Shown piece after piece: positions 50,801 through 63,900 of a stretch of DNA of 64,000 nt. A model generated the notes under the pieces. It worked only from the letters and a program-made list of their open reading frames with translations. It was not told the origin of the DNA and searched no databases. The position numbers were made by a program, and so were the translations under genes. Source of the DNA: Patagioenas fasciata (Eukaryota; Chordata; Aves; Columbiformes; Columbidae); contig NC_092521.1 in the NCBI RefSeq assembly GCF_037038585.1, positions 107,958,105 to 108,022,104 on the forward strand, written 5' to 3'. Position 1 is the stretch's first letter, and the number at the start of each line of letters is the position of its first letter.

Positions 50801-51475
50801 AACCAAGTACCCAATAAAGGCTCACAGGTTTGTGCTCACAAATCCCCCTGCTCACAGGAAAATGTGCTTTTTGCTTTTTCTGACCCACTCATAACAAAGT
50901 AACACAGGATTTTTTTCACCTATCCTCAACCAAAAGCATCCAGATACCTTCAGAGAAGGAACAATTCAGACCAGCACGTGCTATCCCCACCCCTCTTTGC
51001 TGTCTTTACTCCCAGATATGCAACTCATAATAAAGATTTAATCAGGAGACTACAGCTTGTTGGCCATGACAGTTTACACAAAAAGTATAACCTTTCCAGC
51101 AGCTCTTTTAAGAAAAGGCATGTTCAGCTTATTCCTTGAAAGGCAGATGCCGTCTCATCTTGTTAGAAGATACACAGAAGCAGCAAAGTAGGTCAAAGTG
51201 TTGGAAGATGTTGCTGTGATTCCAAAACAAACAGTTGCCATATAGTCCCACCTGAGCCAACATTTAAGGGAGGGAAAAGGAGGTTCAGTTTAACTGTACC
51301 AGCAGTCTACAGGTTAAATCATGTTAGTAATGGCCACAGCAATGGCCTTTAGCTTTATTTTCTCTATACAGCGTAGCCACATGTATAATTGCCCCTAGTA
51401 TTAGTGGAATCAGATGCCAAGGGACCAACCAGCTTAGAGTCAGAGCAAGAGGTGAAGGAAAGCACCATCAAGTGA

Positions 51476-51609
51476 AAGATGGAAGAAAACAGCTTTGAAG
51501 AGCCTTTGGAAAGAAAAAAAGAAAAAGAGAAGATAAACAAAATAGGATTAAGTAACAGAAAATAAGAAATCCAAAAAAAAAAAAAAAGAAAAAAAGAAAA
51601 AAGAAAACT
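51476..51609. repeat. Purine-rich A/G tract with poly(A) runs
   Basis: Long run of A and G, including 15 consecutive A followed by GAAAAAAAGAAAAAAG. On the other strand it reads as a false hydrophobic Phe/Leu-rich open frame. Confidence 0.85.
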
Positions 51610-54600
51610 TTTTATTAACAACTTCAAAATCTTGTATATGAAAAAAAAAAAAATTTGATCCTAGTCCTTCACTGCAGCCTCTTACTATTTACTCTCTACC
51701 CTCGTTTTGTAAACAGGACACCAGATCTATGTTGGAAGTTATGCACTAAAGAAACACCTGTTTCTCTGCATAATTTGAAGTTTTATTGATAGCAGCATGT
51801 TACTGTGCAAGAACTCTTTTGACGCACAGCCCATGAAAGCAATTAAAACCACAGTCTGCAATGGCAACTGCTGCTCCACAGTCATACACCTATGATTTGC
51901 TGGAAACACAGGAGAGAGATTAATGCTCTATTAATATCATTTTGTCATACTGATCAAATCTCATTACCCACAATTATTTTAAAAATCTGATTCTAAATAC
52001 TGAACAAATCAATCTTACAGAGGTCTACCAATGTTTCTTCAGGTATTTAAATGTTAAATAAAGTTAACGGTTGCATAGGTGGTATTAAAGATCATATTAA
52101 ATTCACCAGTCTTTGATGTAAACCTCAAGTTGTACCATTACAGGCTTTCTCACAGGAATGCACAAACACTTCAGAATATCTAATGCATAAGAAACTCCAT
52201 AGAAGTAACTTAATCTATGCTCTGACACCATGTCAAGAAGCATCCTACTGCAGAAAAACACTGGTTACAACTGGGATAGGGTTTCTTCATCATCTGTCTT
52301 CCTGGGCATTAACAAGCTCAAGCACCTTATTTCGCTAGGGTCTGTACGAATACAGAAGCAAAAGACCAGCTAACACAGGTGTCACATGACTGTCTTCCAA
52401 AGACTTCTCTAAAAGGCCACTATGGGAGCAAGTCAAATGTATGTGGCCAAGAGACCTCAGACTCAGAGGCTGAGCAATCCTGAAACTTTATGGGAAAGCC
52501 TATAAAGGTCTCACCAAGGTCTGAGCCCTCCTGCTTTGAATAACAAGACTGCAAGACAAAGCAGTTTCTTCAAACATATTTCATCAAACACACCTTTTTC
52601 CCTGGAAACCCTGCATACCTAGCTTCAACCAAATACTGTCAGTAAGCATTTCTTAAAGGCAGATTAAGGTACATCTCTCTGTTCCAATTTTGCATCGCAT
52701 TAGGGCACACAGTTTTTTATCTCCAGGTTGAGCACAGTGCTGGCAGGAAGGGCAGAGTTGGCCCAAGGTAGGATATGGCCATGGAGCTGGGAGTGCAGAA
52801 ACTGGTCCTGACTGTAAGAAAAACAGGTGAAAGAATTTACCATTTCTGTCCTTTCAGCTAAAACCCAAGGTTTGCTATCCCAGCTGTTGGGAGAAAAGGG
52901 GCTGATCCTCAACTAGTATAAAAGAGCACTCATTGCATTTTGACCATCTCAGTCTGCTAAAGAGCTGACTCACACACATTGACTTACCAGACACGATAAC
53001 CAAGTTACTGAAACAGATTTGGCTGAACACTTGCAGTTCTACCACCTGCAAGTCAGCGAGAAGAGTCTTAACACAGCTTCCTACAGGGCTGTGGAAACTT
53101 GAAGCAATGTGTTTCTCAACAGCCATACCTGACACCTTGCTCAACTGCCTTAGGAAGCTGGCTGGTCCTCCCCCTTCTGCTGCCTGTGCTTAAGGATCTA
53201 AGGTTTTATCCTTACTGCTCTTACAGGCCTACTTCACAGCCCTAAAACCTGCAGCTCCAGGCTATTTTTTGAATGATAAATTGCTTCTTTGAGCCTAGTT
53301 CTTATTCCAGCTAATCACACCAGGGTGTTAAAGCCTCCACTGAAATATCTAAGTAATAATTGAGCATGAAATTGCTATATACATAGGCAAAGCATAAACT
53401 TGTGCTATGAATAACTCCGAAACACATTCGGGGGGGACGATGGGGGAAAAACTACGATGACTGACAATGAGCTGGGGTGACACCAGTGCTTATCCCCCAA
53501 GCAGGCAGAGCCACAGACAGGAAACAGGCTCCATCAATGGCTCCCGCATGGCAGGGGATGAATGCAGGCAGAAGCAGCTGGAGATACGGCCAGAGACAGG
53601 ATGGGAGATAGGGCGACCCAGTAGCTAGGTATAGAGCACACACAAGAAAACAGCCAGTAACCCAGGACTACTTATGGAGCAGCTCAGGGCACCCGAGCCC
53701 ATACACAGAGGTGAGGGGGACCCAGTTCAGGGCACTGTTATTGCACAGACAGTCCTGACAGCACGTCAGCAAGCAGTCAGCAGAGTGCAGCCTTCCACCC
53801 AGGCCTAATGAACATGATTCAAAAGCTGGTTCAGCTGGATACCTTTCCCTGCTACACAGTGAAATGCATGCATATATTTATGGGGGAAATGAAACATACC
53901 TCCTCAGGTGGCCCACTCTCAGAGAGAAAGCAAACATGAGTAACCATACTATTTCAAATATAGAAGTTGTTGCAAAAGCACAGAAAGGAAAAATAATGCT
54001 ATTGGTAAAAAAACTAAAGCCCTACCTGCCCATCTTTAAATAACCCTCCGTACAATATCTGTGGCTCAGAAGGTCATCTTTTGTTCTCAGTGACTAACTG
54101 TCCCTTTGACACTTCTCTTTATAAGAGGAGCAGGACAGGGTCGAGAGAGAACCGGATGCAAGGATGTCACATAGTGACATAGTTTCACATAGTGTGAAAG
54201 CAGATGAGGAAATCAGGCAACTGAAGTTCACAGAGCCAGGCAATGACAGGAACACAAAACACAGGAAGGATGCCAGGAAGAAACAGAAGCTTGCAATAAA
54301 TATAGTACTTGAAAGAAGTGTTAAACCGGCATTCAAAACTGGCCCAGAAAAAAACATGCCTTATCACATGTAGAGGCAGAAGCAAGGTGAATCTGTGTGT
54401 TGGAAGGGTGGATTAATTTGTCCTGATGTCCAAGAAGTTATCTAGAGAGCTAGTGTAACACAGAAGTCAGCTTTGCATTATACCCTGCTTCAATGCTTTA
54501 TCTTTGTAAATACTTTTTTTTTCTTGTGTCAACTATATGGAAGATGCATATTAGCCACGGGAATGTAACATTCACTAAAAGCACAGTTCAGTGCTGTACT

Positions 54601-55039
54601 TTATCATAGTTTGGGGCATTATATTACTGCTTTTGAATTGGTAAGGCAATTCCAGATAGTTAGCGATTTTGGACATTAGAAACTTCTTCCTGCATAGCAA
54701 GAAAAGCATGAAATGAAGTAATTTAAGCTTTTTCATTTCATCAGTGCAAATCAACAGGGAGCATTACCGAGGGCATCAAATGTTCAGTTTCATGTTCATT
54801 CAGAGTTCCCCAACTTTCCAGTGACTGCAAAGAAATGTGATGATTATTCTGAACTCATACTTCATTTGGGAATTTTTCAGAGCAGGAACACAAATGATTA
54901 TGCTTTACATTCCTTTGTGAAGTTCTTAAATCACTGTTGACAGCATACAAATACTACTGCACAATTTCTGAACAGCCTGTGTCTACTTCCAGAGGTGTTG
55001 CATGGGTTTTCTGTTACTTTGTTTGAAGCCAGTATGTCT

Positions 55040-55145
55040 TATTTAAAGATATGTACATATATATGCAGTATTTTTAATATACACATATTTTAAAGTTTAT
55101 TATATATCATTAATAATTTATTTATTGAATAAATATTTCACTTTA
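55040..55145. repeat. AT-rich low-complexity tract
   Basis: ATATATAT and TTTATTTATTGAATAAAT type sequence. No gene seen. Confidence 0.7.
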
Positions 55146-56204
55146 TTATACCAGTTCAACAACATACTTAGGGAGGGGATTACTTAGCAATCAACCAAAC
55201 ACTAAGATCTGTATTGTAATAGAAGTTGTATGACTCAACCCAAAATGTCACATGTTTTCTTCACCTCTTTTCTGTCCCATTGTGTTTTTGATTAAACACT
55301 GTGTAACTGAAGTATAAAATTGTATTTTCTACAGCCACTGACTTTCAAACAGTGGATGAACTAAATATTCCAACAGCAGAATCAGTTGTTTGAAGTAAAC
55401 TCTCTTCACACTCTTTTAGAAGAGTGATATAGACAAATGCACTTCTTGAAAGAAATCCCAACACAAGATCCTTTCAGAGAGTAGAAGTGGAGATTAATAA
55501 GAGAAGTCCCTTTGTTTCTAGAGTAGAAAGTTGTGGCATGAGCAAGTGTTTAAAGATGACACTCAAAAACAATGCCAGGACCATAATTTGATTTAAGGTG
55601 GCTGGAAGAGAGTTCCAGAGGACTATGTTCCTCAGGAGGTGCTGCAGCCTACAGCCACCAGTGACAAGGATAATGGCTTTCCTAACAGACCCAAACAATC
55701 TCTGGCTGAATTCACTTCTGTGTCTGTTCCCTAGGACATCAGGAAAAGATTGCTATTTGGGATGTATCTACAGGCCTTCCAAACGTTTCATGCTCCTCAT
55801 TGTCATTTCTGCCTGTGAAATGTGCTCTTCTGGGTCCTGGGGTACTGTGGTTGTCATACAGACGTACAATCTCTAAACCAACCAGAGTATAGCTCTTAAT
55901 AATTTATGATTACAGATACGTAAGCTTCTAGCTAGAGGAAGTGAAAATCTTCTCTTCACCCCTTAAACATCTGCACTTCTTCAGGTTCATTATAGCCTAG
56001 TGATGTACTGCTGCTGCAGTCTCCATTTTACATCAAGGTCACAAGCAGGAACCAGCATCATGCCAAGTACAGTGTGATTGCAGAAGTGATCCTGTGCCAG
56101 GACTTCTGTCTCACCACTACCTCCTTCTCTCAGAAAATGTTACCAAAGCAACTGAAGAATATGACAATTTCTCTCTACCTAAAAGATGAATGCGAAGTGT
56201 TTCT

Positions 56205-56245
56205 GCCAAGAGGCCAAGAACATCCTGGCTTGTATCAGCAATAGT
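56205..56245 (+). mobile_element. CR1 sliver, about 40 bp
   Basis: CCAAGAGGCCAAGAACATCC followed by TGGCTTGTATCAGCAATAGT matches 58510-58553 with about two differences. Sequence on both sides is unrelated to CR1, so this piece is truncated at both ends. Confidence 0.7.
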
Positions 56246-57796
56246 CATGGGAAAGGTACATCAACAAATGAGGCAACATAGTTCAGATTTATTCCCCACA
56301 AAAGGCCAAAGAGTTTGCAATTACTGTGTAGAGACACACGCTGCCAAGTCTGCATGCAAACTGTGGCCACCACCAAAGTCCACCATCCACATCCAGGACC
56401 TCAGTCTGACACTGTACCAACCTGATCACCTGGAAGCACAGGTTTGATCTAATGGGTGCTCATTATTGTAACCCAGCTGCCTGACATTAGTCTAAAAGGC
56501 AGGAAAACACAAATGAAAATGTAATGTGACATAAGGTTTCCCTATAATAAGGAAACAGAAGGTCAGCACAATACTGACTTTAAAGTACCTATGCACCTGT
56601 AAATGAGTCCAAAAAAACCTGTCCCTCAAGGCAAATAAAGACTCTAATCTGCTTTTGTTGAGTAGCCTGAAAGAGAAGCCAACCAAACTTTTTCTTTACA
56701 TAGTCTTGGGAAGCGGAAATGACCTTTGAAGGTTTCGCAGACAAGGGTCACGGCACACTCTCTCCTGAGGAAGTGTTTAAAACCATGGGATACTTGAAGA
56801 CATAAGACATTAAGTTTTTTCTTCCCTTGACAGGTAGAATATTTTAATCAAGATACTGCCCTCATAAAAAACCTAATAATTTTTTCTCCTTTTTTGACCA
56901 GACAGCAAAAATCCCCACCCTGCACATCCACCTTCATGCTACGTGTACTTCTCTCGCAGATTCCTAGTGCCATTACACAGCGTGTCAAGTCATTATATCA
57001 ACATAATGTCAATGGAGTCATGCCTTCAGCGAACTCTATATGTACCATGAAATAGTAAGCTGGCCTGACCAAACGTGGGTTGTTTTCCTTCAGTAGTCCA
57101 GCTTGCCTACTGGTGCTTCAGAGCTCTGGATACTCAACTATACAATCACAGATTATTTAAAATGGTATTTTGCCATGATGAACTCACAAGAGCAATAAAA
57201 CACTAACAAAATCTCAGAGCTTTGCATGTCTGCATATACTGCTGTATATGTTACTGCTCACAGCAGGTGTGCATGGCTCTTCACAACAGCATCCTGCATG
57301 ACCCCTGTGCATTGTAATTTTCCCTGGATGGATACCCATACAGAAAACTTTGCACAACAGTAGATTGGCATTACTTATGCCAATCCTGGAGTAAATCATG
57401 ACTCTCAGTGGACCTGAGGAGCAGAACTAAACCCCAGAGGAGCACAAACTCCCAGGTATCCCCTCTCATGGCACAATGCCTAGCAAGCATAGCAGGGCAC
57501 CTCTGGCTGCTCGGGCACAACCCAGTGCTTCTCAGTTCGCACTTTCTGTATCTATTTTCACTTAATATTTCTTAACACAGTTCTTCTGCTTTGTTTTTCA
57601 AATAGCATGTGCCACTTAAAGGAGTAAGAGGATACAAGAGTGAAAGGTTTAAATTTCTTTCTTCTTTCCACCATCTACAGTCTTCATACATTAACACTGT
57701 CTTGTAAGTTGACTACAATCACTCCTGAGTAATAGAAACAAAGCACTTACTAGTAAGCATTCCATAAAACAACTTACAGAAACAAAGGTATACATA

Positions 57797-59117
57797 ACCT
57801 CGGTGCCAGGGAAGGTGATGGAACAGATCATCCTGACTGAGAGCACATGGCACATACAAAAGAACCATGAAATCGGGCCCAGTCAACACTGGTTTATGAA
57901 AGCCAGGTCCTGCTTTACCAACTTGATTTCCTTCTACGAAAAGGTGACCCATCTAGTAGATGAGGGAAAGGTTGTGGATGTTGTGTACGTAGACTTCAGT
58001 AAAGCCTTTGACACCACATCCCACAGCATTCTCCTGGAGAAGCTGGCAGCTCATGGCCTGGATGGGTGTACTCTGTGATGGATAAAGAACTGGCTGGAGG
58101 GCCAGGTCCAAAGAGTTGTGGTGAATTAAGCCAAATCCAGCTGGTGGCCGATCATAAGCGGAGTTCTCCAGGGCTCAGTTCTGTTTAATCTCTTTATCAA
58201 TTATCTGGATGAGGGGATTGACTGCACCCTTAGTAAATTTGCAGATGACACAGAGCTGGGTGGGAGTGTTGACCTGCTGGAGGGTAGGAAGGCTCTACAG
58301 AGGGATCTGGACTGGCTGGATAGTTGGGCTGAGGCCAGTTGTATGAGGTTCAGCAAGGCCAAGTGCTGGGTCCCGCACTTGAGTCATAACAATCCCAGGC
58401 AGTGTTACAGGCTTGGGGAAGAGTGGCTGGAAATCTGCCTGGGGAAAAAGGATCTCGGGGTGTTGATTGACAGACGGCTGAATATGAGCCAGCAGTGTGC
58501 CCAGGTGACCAAAGAGGCCAAGAGCATCCTGGCTTGTATCAGCAATAGTGTGGCCAGCAGGACTAGAGAAGTGATCATACCACTGTACTCAGCGCTGGTG
58601 AGGCCACAACTTGAATATGTGTTCAGTTTTGGGCTCCTCATCATAAGAAAGACATTGAGGTACTAGAGAGAGTACAGAGGAGAGCAATGAAGCTGGTGAG
58701 GGGCCAGCAGCACAAGTCTGATGAGGAGCGGTTGAAGGAGCTGGGGCTGTTCAGCCTGGAGGGGAGGAGGCTGAGGGGAGACCTCCTCGCTCTCTACAAC
58801 TCCCTGAAAGGAGGTTGTAGCATGAAGGGTGTTGGTCTCTTCTTCCAAGTAGCAAGTGACAGGACAAGAGGAAATGGCATCAGCTTGTGCCAGGGGAGGT
58901 TAAGACTGGATATTTGGAAAAAATTCTTCATGGAAAGGGTTGTCAGGTATTGGAAAAGGCTGCCCAGGGAAGTGGTGGAGTCACCATCCCTAGAGGTGTT
59001 TAGCAGGTGTTTAGATGAGGTTCTTAGGGACGTGGTTTAGTGCTAGATTTAGGTTATGGTTGGACTCTGTAATCTTGAGAGTCTATTCCAACTGAAATGA
59101 TTCTATGATTCTATAAT
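57797..59117 (+). mobile_element. CR1 LINE, 5'-truncated, RT core to 3' end
   Basis: About 1.3 kb of CR1 ORF2 plus 3' tail. Visible blocks are PGKVMEQIIL at the start, DFSKAFDT (57992-58015), FADDTELGG with catalytic FADD at 58238-58249, a block beginning [29 protein letters not shown], and a tail ending GATTCTATGATTCTATAA near 59116. A TGA at about 58076, where the consensus reads through, and frame changes disable it. It is the longest copy of the GATTCTATGATTCTAT-tailed subfamily here and serves as a template for recognising the shorter ones at 36.8, 44.2, 56.2 and 60.9 kb. Antisense to RAMP3. Confidence 0.93.
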
Positions 59118-60371
59118 ATTACAAGACAGTAAAACCTTTAACTTGAATTTTTCTTTACAGCTATTAATAATCTCTGTCCTGTTTTTCTTTCACATCAATA
59201 TTTTATTACGAAAATTTACAGAGAGGATAGCATTTATGATCTTGTTTTTTCAACCAGGCTAAGACCAAAAACACATTTCAGCAACAACAGATCAGCAGTG
59301 CTTACATTTACATGAGAAAACAAAGAATGTGCTAGGAATATGCCAGTTAACAAGTATGGAAAAATATAAAAAGTAAACACCAGATGGAAAAATATGAAAC
59401 CCTATTTCTTCTTGAGATAAGAGTATTGCTAGTGCACAAAAGAAATCATTCACCACTATTTGTGGAACCAGCTTGAAACAGTAAAAATTACCAACCTTGA
59501 AGAGCAGGCTCCTAAGAAGATCTTCAGACCTGCACATTTTTTAGCTCTGGGATGGTTGATGTGCAGCCTCAAGTCCCCTGCTGCACAGCCACCCTATTGT
59601 GGTAACTATCCAAACCTTCTTTGCAGAGGTTTTTTTCCCCAAGTTTTTTAACCTATCTATTATAAAAATGCCTTCAATACCTTGAGAATAAAGCAAAAGC
59701 TCCTTTTGGGGGTTAGACAACATCTGCATAAAGCCACCTGCAAACAAATTTATGTCTCGCTATTATTGTGTGGCTAACACTCCTCAGCTAACAGTTCTCT
59801 TTTGTAACCAGGACTTTAATAGTGGCATTAGAGCTGACTGCTTAGTTTCGCATAAAACCAACTTTCCTGCATTGCTATGGGAACCTCTTTATAACTCTTT
59901 ACTGATGACCTGAGGAGTAAATGATGTGCTTTAACTCACCTCAGCTTAAAGAAAAGAGCACTCCATACACCTCCAGCCATTTCATTGCATATTCAGATCT
60001 TTCAGCCCAAAAAACAGGAAGTAAAATGTAACTGTAGACATAATCTGACCAATATTAGTTATTCTCTACTGATCCATAGAACACAAGGGCTTGTTAAACT
60101 CAAACACCATCAGTGAAGCTGCAAAACACTCTGTCTAAACCTGACTGCTTTCACAGTCATGGAGACGTTCTTGAGCTGAAATTTTCCATGGTTTTGCTCC
60201 CACGCTGAGGCAAACTTTTTTTTCACCCTGAAGTCTGAGGAAAATCCTCCTCAGAATTTTTGAGTCAGGCAAGAATTCGGTAGAAAGGGGAGGAGGGAAA
60301 AATGAGGACTTCCCTCCCTCTCATTTTGCAAACGCATCAACAATTCTTTTCCTCACAAACATCTTCATTTT

Positions 60372-60600
60372 AAAAGCTCCAAAGCCAGAAGGAACCCCTC
60401 AGATCATCCAGATCTACTCCTTTTGTAACACAAGATAAAGAAAGTCTTCCGATAATTTCTGCACCAAACCAATAACATCTACTCAAATGACAGGATATTC
60501 TTCCATAAACATTTCCAGTTTAGACTTTCAGACTGCAAGTGATGGAGAATCCCCCACTTCCTATACGAGGTGTTTATTTTAGATTATTTCTGCCAACAAT
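60372..60600 (-). mobile_element. Probable ancient CR1/L3-type LINE remnant
   Basis: AGAAGGAACCCCTCAGATCA, then TGTAACACAAGATAAAG, TCTGCACCAAACCAATAAC and AAGTGATGGAGAATCCCCCA follow the order of an old amniote CR1-type 3' end in reverse complement. Much more diverged than the copies above. Recognised from memory of the family, so tentative. Confidence 0.5.
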
Positions 60601-60854
60601 TTTTATTTCTTTGAAAAGGTTTTTTATCATTTATTGCATGATAATCTGTGAAGTAGCTGGAAGGAAAAGAAAAGCCAAATATGTCTAAGGCATACTCAGC
60701 ATGCAACAGCCAAAATCTTCAGCAGACCAGTATAGGATCAAACATCCCTACAGTGTTATAATGCATATTCTACCTGTTCTGTATTGCCCTACCAGAAAGG
60801 TAAGAAAAAGACGAGTTAGAACCTACTTTAATTAAAATTCTTGGGCTGAAGACA

Positions 60855-60985
60855 CTCTTAGAGGTGTTTAAAAGTCATATATATATGCTCTTAGGGATAT
60901 GGTTTAGTGCTAGATTTAGGTTATGGTTGGACTCGATGATCTTAAGGTTCTCTTCCAACTGAAATGATTCTATGATTCTATGATA
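60855..60985 (+). mobile_element. CR1 LINE 3' tail fragment
   Basis: Only the last 130 bases or so of a CR1 copy: GAGGTGTTTA, then GGTTTAGTGCTAGATTTAGG, TGGTTGGACTCGATGATCTT, and terminal GATTCTATGATTCTATGAT. A small ATATAT expansion interrupts it near 60880. Nearly identical to 59000-59115. Confidence 0.88.
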
Positions 60986-63900
60986 TATACAGTCACATTA
61001 AAACAATGTCACTTTTTTCATTTCTATTTTACAGTTTATCTCAATGCAAGCATGGCTGTGAAGAGACTCTTATTAAAAAAAAAAAAAAGGATGTTTTCAT
61101 AAAACAAAATAATACTTCTATTCTGAAATAAGATGGCTCATGGAACAGCTTTCACTAAAATAAAAAGGTGTGAATTAGAAGAGGTTTCATTAAGTTTGTG
61201 AAAATTAATCTCTTTACAAGTCCTAAATGAGAACACAGTTTGTTTACTTCATAGATCTCTGACAAGCAATTATTTCAATAGGAAAGACACAGATGGTAGC
61301 AAATGTTGTTTTGTAAAGGACGCCATCACTGTATTTATTTCCTTGGTAGGAGAAACTGCAATTTCATTTGTTTGCCTCCAACACAAGGCATGAATCATCT
61401 TTATTTTAAGTAGAGAGGTGGGAGAAACTGAAACAAACTGTACAAAAATCACTGGTACTGAAATGTTTAAATACAACTTAATGGGCAAAATTGCCCTTGA
61501 GCTGACCCAGCTATGCTCAAGACCCTTTCCCTAAAATCTCATCGTTTGTGTTCTGTACCTATAGCAGTACTTGTGTACCTCATATATTTCTGGCTTCAGT
61601 TAACAGCCTATGACAGTTTGCTTCACATGTTTGGCTAAAACAAACCTAAAAGCTAAGGCTTCAGACCTCAAAGGCATTTAAAAACCTTAACTACTATGCA
61701 GGTAGGAAAACCTTCCTTAATTTAAGAGCTAGAGTTTAGTAGCTAAATGCTTTCAGGACTGGGTCTCATTGGTGCAAACCAGGTTCAGAAAGGCTATTTT
61801 CTTCCTTCACACCTTCAATCCAGAGTTACCTTCAAACACTGAGTGCCATTCCTCCTATCTGCTGGGACCAAGCCAGCTGGAGATGGCATTTGATGCTCTG
61901 TGCTACCACCTGCAGTCTGCTCACATACACCACAGACAACTGAACTCAACATGCAGCAGTTTGCCCTGTCAAGTGCACAGAGTATGAACCTGACTCATGT
62001 TTGTCGGTGCACACCTCAGGGAAAAGGCAACACTGTCCCAAGAAAGGGATCAGAAGGCACAGAAATGGTGAAGAATGGTGGGAAGGATGTCTGGATCAAA
62101 CAGCAAGTTGGAATAGAGGTCACATTTATACTTGGCGCTTTGCCTTTTTTCTTTTAAATGGCATCTGCTAACTGTCCTGTTTGTCTGGCATTGAAAAAAC
62201 ATGTTTGTGGAAAACAAAGCATCGTTCTTGTTGAGATGTGTTTTTGTTAAAACTCTGTGGTCTGACTCAAAATCAGATGTTCTGCCTTTCAAAGGTTTAT
62301 TTGTTTTACACGCACACCCACCTGGGTCTATTGAATTCAGGACTCACACAATGGTTTTTCCTTTCTTCATTCCACCCTCTGCAGCTGCAGAACAGCATGA
62401 TACATTCATAAGAAAATAACAGAAAAAAAAAAAAACTTTTTATTTGGTTTTCAAACTTTAAATCAATAAAAATGTTTCCCATATGGTTTCTTTTCCTCAT
62501 TAGAGTCCAGACTCCCCAGGAGTTATGGACACCATGTTCCACCAAGGGGAGCTCGGGAACTTAGAGAATCTAGCCTTCAATACATAGCTATTTCATGATT
62601 ATTTCCAGGATAATATACGGTCTTTAAAATAAAAAATTAGAACGGGAGTCCAGTTGTTCACCTTTTGCCAAAATGCTAAGCTTTTCCAACCACTGTGAAA
62701 CAGGATCATGAAATGTGAACAACTACAGCCAGTCTTTGAAATTTGCACAGGATAACTGCTCCAGATAAGAATCACACCATCTCTCTCTCTACGGGTATAC
62801 ATACTGAGAAAGATTCCTCTAAAATTTAAAAAATATCCAGCTTTACTCTAGTAGCATCTTTCAACTCATATACAAAATGCAACACTGAAATGCAGACATT
62901 CTGTAAAGGATGAAGGAGTAAATGTTTGGTCAGGGATGCTGAAACAGCAACTACTTGGGTAAAAAAAACATACTTGGTCTGCTAAAAGTCTTGGTGAAGC
63001 CCTTAAGTTTACTCTTGCCTCAGCTTCCATACATAGAAGTGGAATAAAAGTATCTAGTATTATTGTAAATACATCATAATTTCTGAAGGCACTTAGATCT
63101 TGCAGTAAGTAGGTATCTTCTAAGTATCTATAGCTCTGCTAAGCAAAGTAGAGTATTTCACCTGACAGCTGGTGTTTCCAGCTTAGCATCTCACCCCATT
63201 CTGGAGGTTATCAGCACTTCACAGGGGAAACAGCAGTGACGACATGCCTGCGTACCAGGTACCGCACGCAGTTCACACATTCCTTTCCCGCCAGTACACA
63301 CATAGAGCCCTCCCCACACAAATCCAGCTTCTTCTGTAAACACTGAGTTTCCAGCAAGCGAACACATTGCCTTTTTTGCCATCCTTGCTAAGGAGGGACA
63401 ACATAGCAGATGGTTCTACATAGCAATAATGTTTCAGGAGCCCTATACAGAAAGATATGCAGAAAGTGCTGGTCTGAAGTTACAGTAGTACAGTCCCACT
63501 CCCCACCCAGTCAGCACTGGACAACACTAGATTCAGTGAGAGCTAACCCTGAGGAATCCTGCCAAGTTTTATCTTAATGAGAGAGGTCACATGTCTCTGG
63601 TTAATCAAAAGAAGCCATCAGGAAAAAAAGGAGAAAGCACATTCAATTCAAGTAAAAATCTTTCTGAAATAACTGATATTAAAAGGGTGTTTGTATTACT
63701 CAAAGAACAACTTCAGTCTTCTACCACTTAAGGCTTTCCTTATTAAAAACCTCAGTTTCATATCATAAAACTTTGAGGGCTTTTCTACTAGGAAATCAAG
63801 TCTCATTTCATTAGTTCTTGATGATATCTATCCTTTCCCATTCCAAGCAAAAGTAATGCATTACCAGTTAACAGATATCCTTAAAATCATTTTTGGCGTT

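Noticed and set aside
51364..51627. Phe-rich minus-strand frame starting MKLLIKSF
   Set aside because: Direct consequence of the poly-purine tract on the plus strand.
53452..53643. Minus-strand frame with a Leu-rich stretch (LQLLLPAFIPCHAG) as a possible RAMP3 signal-peptide exon
   Set aside because: No GT donor follows in the required phase, and there is no CpG-rich context; composition alone gives the hydrophobic run.
54180..54250. MIR-like AGATGAGGAAATCAGGCAAC stretch
   Set aside because: Only the core word is similar and flanks do not follow the MIR order; too weak to list.
54094..54357. Hydrophobic Phe/Leu/Ser-rich minus-strand frame as a membrane protein or signal peptide
   Set aside because: It mirrors a purine-rich plus strand; no splice sites or family match.
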